Notes under the pieces: model-generated
Told to the model about the DNA's origin: nothing
Databases searched by the model: none
What the model saw: the letters and a program-made list of their open reading frames with translations, nothing else
Translations under genes and position numbers: made by a program
NCBI RefSeq assembly: GCF_004765795.1
Contig: NZ_SBIV01000005.1
Coordinates: 124,001-188,000, forward strand
Source of the DNA: Halorussus marinus
Lineage (GTDB): Archaea; Halobacteriota; Halobacteria; Halobacteriales; Haladaptataceae
Direction: 5' to 3'
Length of the DNA: 64,000 nt
Part shown: positions 53,506 to 62,516 of the stretch, one piece after another
How positions within the stretch are numbered: position 1 is the first letter of the stretch
How the letters are laid out: every line of letters begins with the position of its first letter

Positions 53506-54066
53506 ATGGAGCTGACCCCCTCGCTCGTCGAGTCGACGGCCGCCGAGTACCGTGACGCCGAGCCGCTGTACGCGGTCGAGCGCGAGCACGTCGAGATGCT
53601 CCCCGGGACGTTCCGTGGCGACGAGTACGGCTGGCGCGACGTCGAGTGGGTGGTCCAGTGGTACTTCCGGCGCCACCTCGGGGGCTACCCCGACGCCGAG
53701 CGCCGGGCGACCGAGTCGGCGTTTCGGGACAACGACTTCGGGGCGATCGCCGACGCGCTCGACGCAGTCACCGGAGCCGAGTCGGTCGCCGACCGACTCG
53801 ATCACCTCACGGCGCTGGCGGGCGTCGACGCGCCGGTCGCCTCTGCGTTCCTGTTCTTTCTGTTCCCCGATACCTGCGTCTCGATCGGCCGCCGGGAGTG
53901 GGCCGCGCTCCGGGCGGCCGGCGAGGTCGACCGACCCTATCCGGAGGCGGTTTCGGCCGAGGAGTATCTCGCGTACCACCGGACCACCGCCGATCTGGCC
54001 GACCGCTTGGGCGTCGACGCGTGGACGCTCTACCGCGCGCTCTGGCGGCTCGGCGAGACGGCCTGA
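53506..54066 (+). CDS. Conserved hypothetical protein, HhH-GPD-like segment
   Basis: This 186-residue protein is mostly helical. The segment HLTALAGVDAPVASAFLFFL with FPDTCVSIGRREWAALRAAG resembles the helix-hairpin-helix part of HhH-GPD base-excision glycosylases (GVGxxxASxxL followed by a PD... residue), but I see no clear catalytic Lys/Asp arrangement. It starts at ATG 53506. Possible DNA-repair fold, low certainty. Name kept general. Confidence 0.6.
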   Translation: MELTPSLVESTAAEYRDAEPLYAVEREHVEMLPGTFRGDEYGWRDVEWVVQWYFRRHLGGYPDAERRATESAFRDNDFGAIADALDAVTGAESVADRLDHLTALAGVDAPVASAFLFFLFPDTCVSIGRREWAALRAAGEVDRPYPEAVSAEEYLAYHRTTADLADRLGVDAWTLYRALWRLGETA

Positions 54067-54677
54067 GATCGACGACGGTCTCGCCCCGCCCGGCCCGCGT
54101 CGACCGTATCTTTCGTATTAGTGGGATGAAGGCACAATACATTGCCGGCCGTCCGTCTCGCAGGCACCGGGGAGGCGCCGGTCGCGCCACGGCGCGGCGC
54201 GACGATCCCGCTCGGTCGGGATCGGGCGAGTCGCCGACCGGCACTCGGTTCGGAGTCCGACCCGGCGGTCTGTCCCGTCGAGCGAACGATTCGCTCGGGC
54301 GAGTCCCTCCCAGATAGGTTTGTAATATTCGGGCAATACCGGTGGGGTCGGCTCCGTCGGCGCTACGCCGCCCGATCGAGGGCCTCGCGGTCTCGGAACG
54401 CCGCTCGATTTCGCGCGTTTGGCGTCGAGAACCCGCTCGGTCGCCGAGGTCTGGCGATCGCCGACACGGCCTCCGTGACGCCGGTCGACGCGCCACTCCG
54501 GCCGGATCTGACGACCCCGTTCGGCCCGTTCGTTCGCGTTCGGCCCGTTCGGCGCGCCGTCCGACCGACCGTCGGCTCGGTCCGGGTCCGCGCTCGCCGC
54601 CGCCCGGACTGGCGCGCGATTGTGCGTTTTCTACACAAGTCTTTTAACCGCGTGGTGTCTACGTTCTGGTGAGACAA
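54067..54677. other. Long intergenic region with short repeats
   Basis: This 611-base gap lies before the HTH regulator. It is mostly GC-rich with an AT-rich patch at about 54308-54340. A 14-base direct repeat, GTTCGGCCCGTTCG, occurs at 54519-54532 and 54538-54551, about 130 bases before the regulator start. A TATA-like CTTTTAAC (about 54640-54647) likely belongs to that gene. Minus-strand frames exist (for example 54118-54336) but none was recognised as a family, and no RNA gene was found. Confidence 0.45.
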
Positions 54678-55082
54678 ATGCCAGACTCGATGTCCGAACA
54701 ACTCCAGCAAGACATGGAGTGTGAGGGGCTGTTAGAGTGCTTCCACGGCCTCAAACAGCTCGACAAGGAGTGTTTCCAGTCGCTCGTCGACGCCGACGAG
54801 CCCCTGACCGTCGACGAGATCGCCGAGGCCGTCGACCGCGAGCGCTCGACCGCCTACCGGGCGGTCCAGCGCCTGCTCCAGACCGGATTCATCCAGAAAG
54901 AACAGGTCAACTACGATCAGGGCGGCTACTACCACGTCTACTCGCCGACCGACCCGACCAAGATCGCAAACGACATGCAGCGGATGCTCAACGACTGGTA
55001 CGCCAAGATGGGCCAGCTCATCCAGGAGTTCGAGACCAAGTACGACCGGACCGACGCGACGGCGCCGTCGGCCGAGAGCTGA
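54678..55082 (+). CDS. TrmB/HTH-family transcriptional regulator
   Basis: This 134-residue protein has three cysteines in its first ~35 residues (MECEGLLECFHGLKQLDKEC). A winged helix follows (PLTVDEIAEAVDRERSTAYR, then AVQRLLQTGFIQKEQV), and a C-terminal helix (MQRMLNDWYAKMGQLIQEFE) likely dimerises. The cysteines suggest a thiol redox or metal response. A haloarchaeal redox-responsive TrmB-like regulator (OxsR) has this sort of layout, but homology was not tested. ATG 54678 is chosen because it lies about 30 bases after a TATA-like CTTTTAAC. Confidence 0.75.
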   Translation: MPDSMSEQLQQDMECEGLLECFHGLKQLDKECFQSLVDADEPLTVDEIAEAVDRERSTAYRAVQRLLQTGFIQKEQVNYDQGGYYHVYSPTDPTKIANDMQRMLNDWYAKMGQLIQEFETKYDRTDATAPSAES

Positions 55083-55118
55083 TCTCGGTCGCGGTCGACT
55101 CGCGTTCTCTCTGCGTTC

Positions 55119-56117
55119 TCAGCGCGCGATAGCGTCGAGTTCCTCGGGCGGACCGCCCGGGAGCGCATCGCGGTCGTGGGCCGCCTCGAAGTCGAGGTCC
55201 GGGCCCTTCGGCACGATCCGCTTCGGGTTCAGGTCGGCGTGGCTCCGGTAGTAGTGCTCGGTGATGTGATCCATGTTCACCGTCTCTGCCACGCCGGGCG
55301 TCTGGTAGAGGTCCCGGAGGTACGGTCCGAGGTTCTCGTAGTCGGCGATCCGGCGCACGTTACACTTGAAGTGCGTGTGATAGACCGCGTCGAACCGGAC
55401 CAGCGTGGTGAACATCGCCACGTCGGCCTCGGTGACCACCGGTCCACAGAGGTATCGGCGGTCTTCGAGCAGGTCGTCGTAGCGATCGAGCGCGTCGAAC
55501 AGTTCCGTGACCGCCTCGTCGTAGGCCGCCTGTCCGCCCGCGAACCCCGCGCGATACACCCCGTTGTTGATGGGCTCGTAGATGTCCTCGATGGTCGCGT
55601 CGATCTCCTCGCGGTAGCCCTCGGGGTAGAGGGTCGCGCCGTTCCCGATCCCGTGGAACGCGGTGTCGAGCATCCGCATGATCTCCTCGGACTCGTTGTT
55701 GACGATCGTCTCGCGCTCGCGGTCCCACAGCACCGGCACCGTCACCCGGCCCGTGAACTCGGGGTCGGCCGCGGTGTACACCTCCCGGAGGTAGTCAGAG
55801 CCGTGAACGTGGTCCTCGGTACAGCCCTCGCGGTCGGGCGAGAACTCCCAGCCGTCGTTCTCCCGGAACGGGTCGACGACCGACACCGAGATCGCGTCCT
55901 CCAGCCCCTTCAGGCTCCGGGTGAGGAGCGTCCGGTGGGCCCACGGACACGCCAGCGAGACGTAGAGGTGGTACCGTCCGGCCTCGGCCGGGAACCGGGC
56001 GTCGGGATCGGCCTCGACCCAGTCGCGAAACGACGTCTCCTGGCGATCGAACTCGCCGTCCTCGTTCGTGCTCTCGTACGCGTCGGTCCGCCACTCGCCG
56101 TCGACGAGCATGTTCAT
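55119..56117 (-). CDS. Glutathione S-transferase-family protein, glutathionyl-hydroquinone reductase type (YqjG/ECM4-like)
   Basis: This 332-residue protein has the Xi-class GST hallmark, catalytic Cys57 in LYVSLACPWAHRTLL. SVVDPFRENDGWEFSPD follows, then VPVLWDRERETIVNNESEEI (thiol gamma-glutamyl binding), and the C-terminal YLCGPVVTEADVAMFTTLVR. Bacterial enzymes reduce glutathionyl-hydroquinones. Haloarchaea generally make gamma-glutamylcysteine rather than glutathione, so the physiological thiol here is an open question. It follows a Cys-rich HTH regulator gene (convergent). Confidence 0.9.
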   Translation of the reverse strand: MNMLVDGEWRTDAYESTNEDGEFDRQETSFRDWVEADPDARFPAEAGRYHLYVSLACPWAHRTLLTRSLKGLEDAISVSVVDPFRENDGWEFSPDREGCTEDHVHGSDYLREVYTAADPEFTGRVTVPVLWDRERETIVNNESEEIMRMLDTAFHGIGNGATLYPEGYREEIDATIEDIYEPINNGVYRAGFAGGQAAYDEAVTELFDALDRYDDLLEDRRYLCGPVVTEADVAMFTTLVRFDAVYHTHFKCNVRRIADYENLGPYLRDLYQTPGVAETVNMDHITEHYYRSHADLNPKRIVPKGPDLDFEAAHDRDALPGGPPEELDAIAR

Positions 56118-56173
56118 GGCTCCGAGTAGGCGCGCGCGGCGTAAAGGCCTACGCCTCGCGGTCGACTCGACCG

Positions 56174-56887
56174 TTACTCCCGGACGAATCCGGTCGCCAG
56201 TTCGGCCTCCGCGCGCCGGAGGCGGTACGAGAGCGTCGACCGGGGCACACCGAGTTCCGCGGCTAACTCCTCGACGCTGATATCCCGGGGCGTCTCGTAG
56301 TAGCCCCGCTCGACCGCCGCCCGAAGCGTCTCGTACTGCTCGTACGGCAGGCCGGGCCGACCGCTGTACGCCGTGAGCCACGCCGACGCGTCGGTGACTC
56401 GCCGGAGGGTGAGCCCCACGTCGTCGTCGCCGCGGGCTCGCAGGTCGTCGTAGAGTCGACCGAGCGACTCGTCGCTGGGCACCAGAACTCGCCATGTGTA
56501 CTCGTCGGCCCGTCGCTCCGTCGCGAACAGCACGCCGGGCCCGAGGTGCGCGAGCGCGAGGTGCGGGATCGACACGCACCGGGCGGTCCGGCGCCACGAC
56601 CTGAACAGGATCCGGCTGGTCGGGTCCCGGTAGAGGACGTCGGTCCGGTAGTCGCGCGCGCAGTCGCCCGGCCCCAGACAGTCGGCGGCGTGGCCGTGGG
56701 CGTCGAGCGTGGCGGCCGCCTCCTCGACCGACCCCTTCGGCCCGACCAGCCGGTCCACGCGCCACCAGTGGTCGGGCGTGACCGCACACGCCAGCGAGTG
56801 GGCCGAGAGGTCCGGCTCCTCGCGAAAGGCGTCGGCGACCGGATCGACTCCCGGTTCGTAGTCGAGCCTGAGCGCGAACGCGCGCAT
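56174..56887 (-). CDS. HTH-10 (bacterio-opsin activator-like) regulator
   Basis: This 237-residue protein has a variable N-terminal sensing part and a C-terminal Bat-type HTH-10 domain. Domain marks are LPYEQYETLRAAVERGYYET, then PRDISVEELAAELGVPRSTL and SYRLRRAEAELATGF. There is no PAS or GAF domain, unlike full-length Bat. Such short HTH-10 proteins are numerous in haloarchaea and regulate adjacent or remote genes. It is divergent from the cytochrome oxidase gene, which is a possible target. Confidence 0.88.
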   Translation of the reverse strand: MRAFALRLDYEPGVDPVADAFREEPDLSAHSLACAVTPDHWWRVDRLVGPKGSVEEAAATLDAHGHAADCLGPGDCARDYRTDVLYRDPTSRILFRSWRRTARCVSIPHLALAHLGPGVLFATERRADEYTWRVLVPSDESLGRLYDDLRARGDDDVGLTLRRVTDASAWLTAYSGRPGLPYEQYETLRAAVERGYYETPRDISVEELAAELGVPRSTLSYRLRRAEAELATGFVRE

Positions 56888-57092
56888 ACGATCGGGTATC
56901 GACCTCCACGGAGTTAGTGTCGGCGGCCCGAGGTGCTCGACGGACGCACGACCGACTCCGTCGATCTGTCGCCGAAACTGAACCGAGCGGCGCCTCGCTT
57001 GCGGGCGGATTCGCGCCGAACGGTCCCGACCGAGGGGGATTTCGGCGTGCGCCAACCGAGGACACAGGTGCGTTTCCGTCGACGGTCGGGGT

Positions 57093-58853
57093 ATGGTCCA
57101 AGTCGGACTGCTCGTGCTCACCGTCGTGATGGGGCTGCTCTTGTTGGGCGTGGCCGCGTACATCCTCCGCGCGGAGAACTGGCGGTCGTACGCCGCCGCC
57201 GGCGGGGGGTACGGGGCTGGCGAACCGGTCACACACCGGGAGAAACCCGGCGGACTGATCCGGTGGCTAACCACGGTCGACCACAAGGACATCGGGCTCC
57301 TCTACGGGCTCTACGGCCTCACCGCGTTCGCGTGGGGCGGGATCAACATCGTACTGATGCGGACCGAACTGCTGACGCCCGAGACCGCGGTCATCGGCGC
57401 GAACTTCTACAACTCGCTTCTGACCTCCCACGGGATCACGATGCTGTTCCTGTTCGGGACGCCGATCATCGCGGCGTTCGGCAACTACTTCATTCCGCTT
57501 TTGATCGGAGCCGACGACATGGCGTTTCCCCGGATCAACGCCATCGCGTTCTGGTTGCTCCCGCCCGGAGCGATCCTCATCTGGTTCGGATTCTTCGCCG
57601 CGCCGCTGGGCATCGGTATCGAGCCCTCCCAGACGAGTTGGACGATGTACACGCCGCTGTCGGTCGAGCAGGCCAACCCCGGGGTCGACCTGATGTTGCT
57701 CGGACTCCATCTCACGGGCGTCTCGGCGACGATGGGTGCGATCAACTTCATCGCGACTATCTTCACCGAGCGCGGCGATGAGGTCGGCTGGGAGCGCCTC
57801 GACATCTTCTCGTGGACGATGCTGACCCAGTCCGGAATCATTCTGTTCGCGTTCCCGTTGCTGGGGAGCGCACTGGTGATGTTGCTCCTCGACCGGAACT
57901 TCGGGACGATGTTCTTCGCGGTCGAGGGCGGGAGTCCGTTGCTGTGGCAACACCTGTTCTGGTTCTTCGGCCACCCCGAGGTGTACATCCTCGTGTTACC
58001 GCCGATGGGACTGGTGAGCCTGATCCTCCCGCGGTTCTCCGGGCGAAAGCTGTTCGGGTTCAAGTTCGTGGTCTACTCGACGCTGGCGATCGGCGTCCTC
58101 TCGTTCGGGGTGTGGGCCCACCACATGTTCTCGACCGGGATGGATCCCCGCATTCGCGGGTCGTTCATGGCGGTGTCGTTGGCGATCGCGGTGCCGTCGG
58201 CGGTCAAGACCTTCAACTGGATCACCACCATGTGGAACGGAACCCTGCGGTTGACCGCCCCGATGCTGTTCAGTATCGGGTTCGTCCAGAACTTCATCAT
58301 CGGCGGGGTGACCGGCGTCTTCCTCGCGTCGGTCCCCGTCGACCTGCTCGTTCACGACACCTACTACGTGGTCGGACACTTCCACTTCATCGTGATGGGC
58401 GCGATCGCTGTCGCCGGGTTCGCGGGTATCTACTACTGGTTCCCGCTTTTCACCGGCCGGATGTACCAGAAGACCCTCGCGAAGATACACTTCTGGACCA
58501 CCATGATCGGGACGAACATGGTGTTTTTCGCCCTGATCCTCCTCGGGTACGACGGGATGCCCCGGCGGTACGCCACCTACCTCCCGCAGTTTCAGGACCT
58601 CCACGTCGTCGCGGGCGTCGGCACCTTCATCCTCGCGTTCGGCCAGTTGGTCTTCGTCTGGAACCTCGTCACGTCGTGGCTCGAAGGCCCTCGCGTGGAG
58701 TCGGGCGACCCGTGGGCCCTCGAAGACGACGGGCTCAAGACCCGCGAGTGGACGTGGTTCGAGCGCAAGCGCGAGACCGCCGTCGCCACCGACGGCGGCG
58801 ACGACGCGATCGCCGACGGCGGGGAACCCGAGGGCCCAGACGCCGGGGAGTGA
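57093..58853 (+). CDS. coxA: Heme-copper cytochrome oxidase subunit I (A-type)
   Basis: This 586-residue protein has an extra N-terminal transmembrane helix (residues ~1-26) before the canonical 12. Heme and copper ligands are visible: HGITMLFLFGTP, the CuB and cross-link motif WFFGHPEVYILVLPP, WAHHMFSTGMDP, and HDTYYVVGHFHFIVMG for hemes a3 and a. It reduces O2 to water and pumps protons. Subunit II and assembly genes are not in this window, so it is unlinked or a second oxidase. The C-terminus has an acidic cytoplasmic tail. Confidence 0.97.
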   Translation: MVQVGLLVLTVVMGLLLLGVAAYILRAENWRSYAAAGGGYGAGEPVTHREKPGGLIRWLTTVDHKDIGLLYGLYGLTAFAWGGINIVLMRTELLTPETAVIGANFYNSLLTSHGITMLFLFGTPIIAAFGNYFIPLLIGADDMAFPRINAIAFWLLPPGAILIWFGFFAAPLGIGIEPSQTSWTMYTPLSVEQANPGVDLMLLGLHLTGVSATMGAINFIATIFTERGDEVGWERLDIFSWTMLTQSGIILFAFPLLGSALVMLLLDRNFGTMFFAVEGGSPLLWQHLFWFFGHPEVYILVLPPMGLVSLILPRFSGRKLFGFKFVVYSTLAIGVLSFGVWAHHMFSTGMDPRIRGSFMAVSLAIAVPSAVKTFNWITTMWNGTLRLTAPMLFSIGFVQNFIIGGVTGVFLASVPVDLLVHDTYYVVGHFHFIVMGAIAVAGFAGIYYWFPLFTGRMYQKTLAKIHFWTTMIGTNMVFFALILLGYDGMPRRYATYLPQFQDLHVVAGVGTFILAFGQLVFVWNLVTSWLEGPRVESGDPWALEDDGLKTREWTWFERKRETAVATDGGDDAIADGGEPEGPDAGE

Positions 58854-58854
58854 C

Positions 58855-59283
58855 TCACTCGTCGGGCGAGAACGGGCCGACCCCGTCGACCGGGATCACG
58901 GAGTAATCGACCGTGAGCGTGTCCTGGGTCGCGCGGATCTTACCGACGAACGTCGAGATGTCCTCCAGCGACCCTTCGAGGGTGAAAAGCTCCATGCAGT
59001 AGTGGTCGCCGACGTGGTTGTGGACGTTCGAGGCGACGAGTCCCTCGTACTCGTGGCGGAGGTGCATCATCCGCTCTTCGACCGTGGTGTTCTCGTAGTT
59101 GAACAGGACGGTCACGACGCCCATCAGCTCGCGGTCTTCGAGCTTCCTGTCCTCGAACTCCCCGAGGAGGTTGCGGGCGGCCTCTCGAAACACCTCGCTT
59201 CGGCCCGTGTACCCGTGTTCGTCCGCGAACCCGTCTACGCGTTCGAGCAGTTCGTCCGGCATCGAGATGCTGACGACGGTCAT
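58855..59283 (-). CDS. nikR: Nickel-responsive regulator NikR
   Basis: This 142-residue protein has an N-terminal ribbon-helix-helix DNA-binding motif ([37 protein letters not shown]) and a C-terminal ACT-like nickel domain. Ligands fit the [14 protein letters not shown] motif (His, His and Cys), plus an upstream His in [10 protein letters not shown]. NikR represses nickel uptake when Ni is plentiful. No nickel transporter adjoins. Its stop lies one base from the coxA stop (convergent). Confidence 0.93.
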   Translation of the reverse strand: MTVVSISMPDELLERVDGFADEHGYTGRSEVFREAARNLLGEFEDRKLEDRELMGVVTVLFNYENTTVEERMMHLRHEYEGLVASNVHNHVGDHYCMELFTLEGSLEDISTFVGKIRATQDTLTVDYSVIPVDGVGPFSPDE

Positions 59284-59436
59284 GTATTAACTCGCGGCCC
59301 TCGATATATTAGAACTTATTATTCGAGCTCTTCCCGACCCGGTCGTGACGATTGCGTTCGCGTGTCGGCGCCGCTGGGAACGCGACGTGCGCGGTCGCGT
59401 TGTTTTAAGTGACCCCGGTGCGATCGGTCCGGACGA

Positions 59437-60180
59437 ATGACTCTCGCCCCGTTCGCGGCCGCCGCGTCGGCCGCCGACACCGTTGTCGTCGACTTCCTCG
59501 GGGCGGTTCTGATCGCGGTCGCGGCGTCGTTTTTCGCGTTCTACGCCGGGCTGAACCGCCGACTCAACCGCCTCGAATCCCAAGACGTGTTCTGGGGCTA
59601 CCTCGTCTTCGCCGGGGCGGCGGCCGCGGTCTACGGGGTGGTCGGCGTCGCCGAGACGATCGTCCGGGCTCGACTCCTGACCGCGTTCGGCCACGGCGCG
59701 CTGTTGCTCTGTACGGTCTTTCTGGCGTTCTCGATGCGGGAGGTGTACTACAACTCCGCGCTCGCACCCCCGTCCGGGGAGAGTCGGGTGTCGCTGGGGT
59801 CCCTGCGTCGGATCGAGGCGGGGTTCGTCGCGGTGGTCGTCGTCGAGTGGGTCGCGGTCGCGCTCCTCGATCAGGTCGCGATCGCCCGGTTCGTCAAGGC
59901 CGGCGGGAGCCTCGCATTCGCGACTTACGGGGCGGTGTTCGCCGAGAAACTCGAATCCGTGACCCGCGGGACGCCGCTCGACACCCTCCGGCGCCACCTG
60001 CTCCCGGTGGTGGTCTGTCTGGGCGCCATCGGCGTGGTGGACCTCGGGACGGCCGCGGGGGTCCCGCCGGTCGTCGTCGACGGCGTCCGGAGCGTGTTCG
60101 TCGTGCTGGTCGCGGGCTTTCTCACTACCGCGACGATCCGACTCCAGCAGAACGTCGAGGGGCTGTCGACGTCCGAGTAG
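59437..60180 (+). CDS. Membrane protein, six to seven helices
   Basis: This 247-residue hydrophobic protein has helices at about 15-35, 50-70, 80-100, 128-147, 155-170, 185-200 and 210-228. There is a short basic loop (LNRRLNRLES). I recognise no active-site motif. The pattern of helices with few charges could fit a sensor or transporter. It stands alone between the divergent nikR and the HalX response regulator gene. Confidence 0.65.
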   Translation: MTLAPFAAAASAADTVVVDFLGAVLIAVAASFFAFYAGLNRRLNRLESQDVFWGYLVFAGAAAAVYGVVGVAETIVRARLLTAFGHGALLLCTVFLAFSMREVYYNSALAPPSGESRVSLGSLRRIEAGFVAVVVVEWVAVALLDQVAIARFVKAGGSLAFATYGAVFAEKLESVTRGTPLDTLRRHLLPVVVCLGAIGVVDLGTAAGVPPVVVDGVRSVFVVLVAGFLTTATIRLQQNVEGLSTSE

Positions 60181-60518
60181 CTCGACCTACCGAGGGTGAT
60201 CTGCTCGTCCGGTCGTCGCTCGCGTCCCGCGGCGCCGGCGCTGTCGAGTTCGAATCAGGGCGGCGAGGCGTTGACCGCCCGTCTTGTCAGAGGCACAGTT
60301 GTTTCACCGCAACGCCTGCGCGTCGAATGTACGAATCGCCCAGGCGTATATTCAGTGGGACGGAGACACGGATAGAGGTGTTGCATGATAATACGGCTCT
60401 TTTAATACTCTCCGTCGTCGACCGCGGCGTCGGTTTCCTACGCTAACCAAAATCTATAAGTGTATCATATCACATGATTCATTCAGCACCAGCGAGGCCA
60501 CAAGAACGGCGCCTGACC
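60181..60518. other. Intergenic region with AT-rich promoter part
   Basis: This 338-base gap is GC-rich for the first 100 bases and AT-rich from about 60290. A TATA-like TATAAG (about 60451-60456) precedes the HalX regulator gene, leaving a leader of roughly 40 bases before its ATG. No RNA gene was recognised. A GTTCGAATC string near 60248 was tested as tRNA T-loop and does not pair. Confidence 0.5.
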
Positions 60519-61082
60519 ATGTCCCCCAACCAATCGACTGTTCTCGTCGTCGACGACGAGCAAGACGTTGCAGACCTGTACGCGATGTGGCTTCAGGACG
60601 ACTACCACGTCCAGAACGCCTATCAGGGTCAGGAGGCGCTCGACATCCTCGACGAATCTGTCGACGTCGTCCTCCTCGACCGGCGGATGCCGGGCCAGTC
60701 CGGCGACGAAGTCCTCGAACGAATCCGCGAGCGCGAACTCAACTGTCGGGTGGTGATGGTGACGGCAGTAAAGCCCGACTTCGACATCCTCGAAATGGGG
60801 TTCGACGACTACCTCGTCAAGCCCGTCTCGGCCGACGAACTCCACGAGACGGTCTCGACGATGCTTGCGCGCGTCGACTACGACTCGAAACTCCAAGAGT
60901 ACTACTCGCTCGTCTCGAAGAAGGCGGTCCTCGAAGCCGAAAAAGACGAGCAGGCGCTCGAAGCCAACGACGAGTACGTCGAACTCCGCGAGAACGTCGA
61001 CCAGTTGCGAGAGGAAGTCGACGCCAGCCGCGACGAACTCACCGACCACGACGACTTCGTGGGCGCGTTCGAAGACCTCTGA
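60519..61082 (+). CDS. HalX-domain response regulator
   Basis: This 187-residue protein has a receiver (acidic D12, D13; phosphoacceptor D54 in VVLLDRRMPGQSG; T82; K101 in DDYLVKPVS). A C-terminal HalX helical region of ~65 residues (MLARVDYDSKLQEYYSLVSK, then a coiled segment YVELRENVDQLREEV) follows. HalX is a haloarchaeal output module of unknown action. ATG 60519 is preferred over the upstream ATG 60474 because the predicted transcription start falls after the latter. Confidence 0.92.
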   Translation: MSPNQSTVLVVDDEQDVADLYAMWLQDDYHVQNAYQGQEALDILDESVDVVLLDRRMPGQSGDEVLERIRERELNCRVVMVTAVKPDFDILEMGFDDYLVKPVSADELHETVSTMLARVDYDSKLQEYYSLVSKKAVLEAEKDEQALEANDEYVELRENVDQLREEVDASRDELTDHDDFVGAFEDL

Positions 61083-61092
61083 GCCGCCCGGA

Positions 61093-61731
61093 TCACTCGC
61101 CTCGCACGATCTCGAACGTTCGCCGTATCGCCGTTTCCTGTGTTTCCAGCGCCACGCTCGGTTCCACGTCGCCGCCGCTCGGGGCGTCTTCGCGGGCGCG
61201 CGCCGCGGCCGCTTCGGGCGTCAGCGGCAGGTGGACGAACCCGGCCGGCACGCGTCTGTCCTCGGCTTCCAGATACGCCCGCGTCCGGTAGAGGACGTTG
61301 TTGCAGAGGTGGGTTCCGGCGGTGTTCGATAGCCGGGCGGGGATCCCGTCGGCCACCAGCGCCTCGACCGTCTCGACGACGGGGAGGGTCGCGAAGTACG
61401 CCGCCGGCCCGCCGGCCGCCACGCGCTCGTTTCTGGGCGCGGCGTCGGCGTTGTCGGGGACACCCGCGCAGTCGGCGACGTTGAGGCCCACCCGCTCGAC
61501 GCTGATCGCCGAGCGCCCCGCGGCCAGCCCCGTCGCGACGATGGCGTCGGGGTCGAGCGTCTCGATCAACTCGATCATCTCGTCGCCGGCGCGGTCGAAC
61601 GCGACGGGCAGGACCCGACCCGCGATCTCCCGATCGCCGATCCGCTCGCCGTCGAGTCGGCGCGCGATCGCGGCGCTCGGATTCCGATCGTTGTCGCCGA
61701 ACGGTTCGTACCCGGTGAGCAACAGACACAT
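61093..61731 (-). CDS. pcp: Pyroglutamyl-peptidase I (family C15)
   Basis: This 212-residue cysteine peptidase starts MCLLLTGYEPFGDNDRNPS. The catalytic triad is E79 (AISVERVGLN), C143 (NTAGTHLCNNVLY) and H167 (GFVHLPL). It removes N-terminal pyroglutamate from peptides in the cytoplasm. Its start lies 43 bases from the perfect 16-bp palindrome at 61774-61789, so the gene may share regulation with the parA-side palindromes. Confidence 0.93.
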   Translation of the reverse strand: MCLLLTGYEPFGDNDRNPSAAIARRLDGERIGDREIAGRVLPVAFDRAGDEMIELIETLDPDAIVATGLAAGRSAISVERVGLNVADCAGVPDNADAAPRNERVAAGGPAAYFATLPVVETVEALVADGIPARLSNTAGTHLCNNVLYRTRAYLEAEDRRVPAGFVHLPLTPEAAAARAREDAPSGGDVEPSVALETQETAIRRTFEIVRGE

Positions 61732-61773
61732 GCGTTCGCGTGAGCGCCCGACCGCCTTGGAGTTTGCTCCCGG

Positions 61774-61789
61774 ACGCAAACGTTTGCGT
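61774..61789. promoter_or_regulatory. Perfect 16-bp palindrome with CGCAAAC/GTTTGCG half-sites
   Basis: ACGCAAACGTTTGCGT is a perfect palindrome 43 bases upstream of the pcp start. The same GTTTGCG half-site recurs once upstream of the divergent DUF456/parA promoter (63056-63062) and several times in the longer palindrome before parA. Shared half-sites within 1.4 kb suggest a common binding protein. Confidence 0.5.
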
Positions 61790-61927
61790 TTACGGTTCCG
61801 TAGACGTGTTCGTAAACACCGGCGCCCGCGGCGTTCTCTCTGGCGACGTTGCTTCGAAAGAATGTACCTCGTGTACCCCTACCCGAGGTAATTTTAGCCA
61901 CTCACCCCCTACGTATATGTTTTGTGC

Positions 61928-62479
61928 TTACCGAGCCGATTGCGGGCCCTCGACGGCCTCGACGGCGGTCTGAGTCCGCCCGTCGAAGACGAACTCGGTC
62001 CCGGGCCCGACGCCGGTCTCGTTGGCGAACCCGCGTTCGAGTTCGACTACGTATCGGGCGTCGCCGTCGCTCCGGTACCGATCGAGTTCACCCTCGTCTT
62101 CCGGCCCGGGCGTCGCGTGCTCGACGTTCAACACCGTGCCGTCGGGCGCGACGAAGATGATGTCGAGGGCGACGAGCGTGTTTTTCATCCAGAACGAACG
62201 TCGGTCGGCGCCGTCGTAGACGAACACCATGCCGTGGTGGTCCGGGAGCGACTCTCGGTTCATGAGCCCCTCGCGGCGCTCTGGCTTCGTGGCGGCGACT
62301 TCGAGGCTCACCGTGACGTTCCCGCGGTCGGTGACGAAGGTTCCGGTGACGTTGCCGCCGTCGGTCGTCGTGGCCTCGGGGAGCGACGCCTCGCCCCCGA
62401 ACGACTCGCCGATCCCGAGACCCAGACAGCCTCCAAGCACCACGAGCGCTCCGAGCGCGATCGCGCCGAGCAGTCTCAT
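61928..62479 (-). CDS. DUF192-family lipoprotein
   Basis: This 183-residue protein has a signal peptide with lipobox Cys18 (ALVVLGGCLG) and a DUF192 domain. Domain marks are VSLEVAATKPERREGLMNRE, then HHGMVFVYDGADRRSFWMKN and LDIIFVAPDGTVLNVEHATP. DUF192 proteins are extracellular and of unknown role. It follows the DUF456 gene (37-base gap) in the same direction. Confidence 0.88.
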   Translation of the reverse strand: MRLLGAIALGALVVLGGCLGLGIGESFGGEASLPEATTTDGGNVTGTFVTDRGNVTVSLEVAATKPERREGLMNRESLPDHHGMVFVYDGADRRSFWMKNTLVALDIIFVAPDGTVLNVEHATPGPEDEGELDRYRSDGDARYVVELERGFANETGVGPGTEFVFDGRTQTAVEAVEGPQSAR

Positions 62480-62516
62480 ACCCACGAATTCGCCCGTGCG
62501 ACCAAAAAACTGCACC

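Noticed and set aside
54118-54336. Minus-strand 72-codon frame beginning MPEYYKPIWEGLARANRSLD
   Set aside because: The start looks protein-like, but most of the frame is Arg-rich in the manner of non-coding GC-rich DNA. No family recognised and no clear promoter.
60240-60265. GTTCGAATC string resembling a tRNA T-loop
   Set aside because: The flanking bases do not form a 5-bp T-stem and no acceptor or anticodon arms can be drawn around it.
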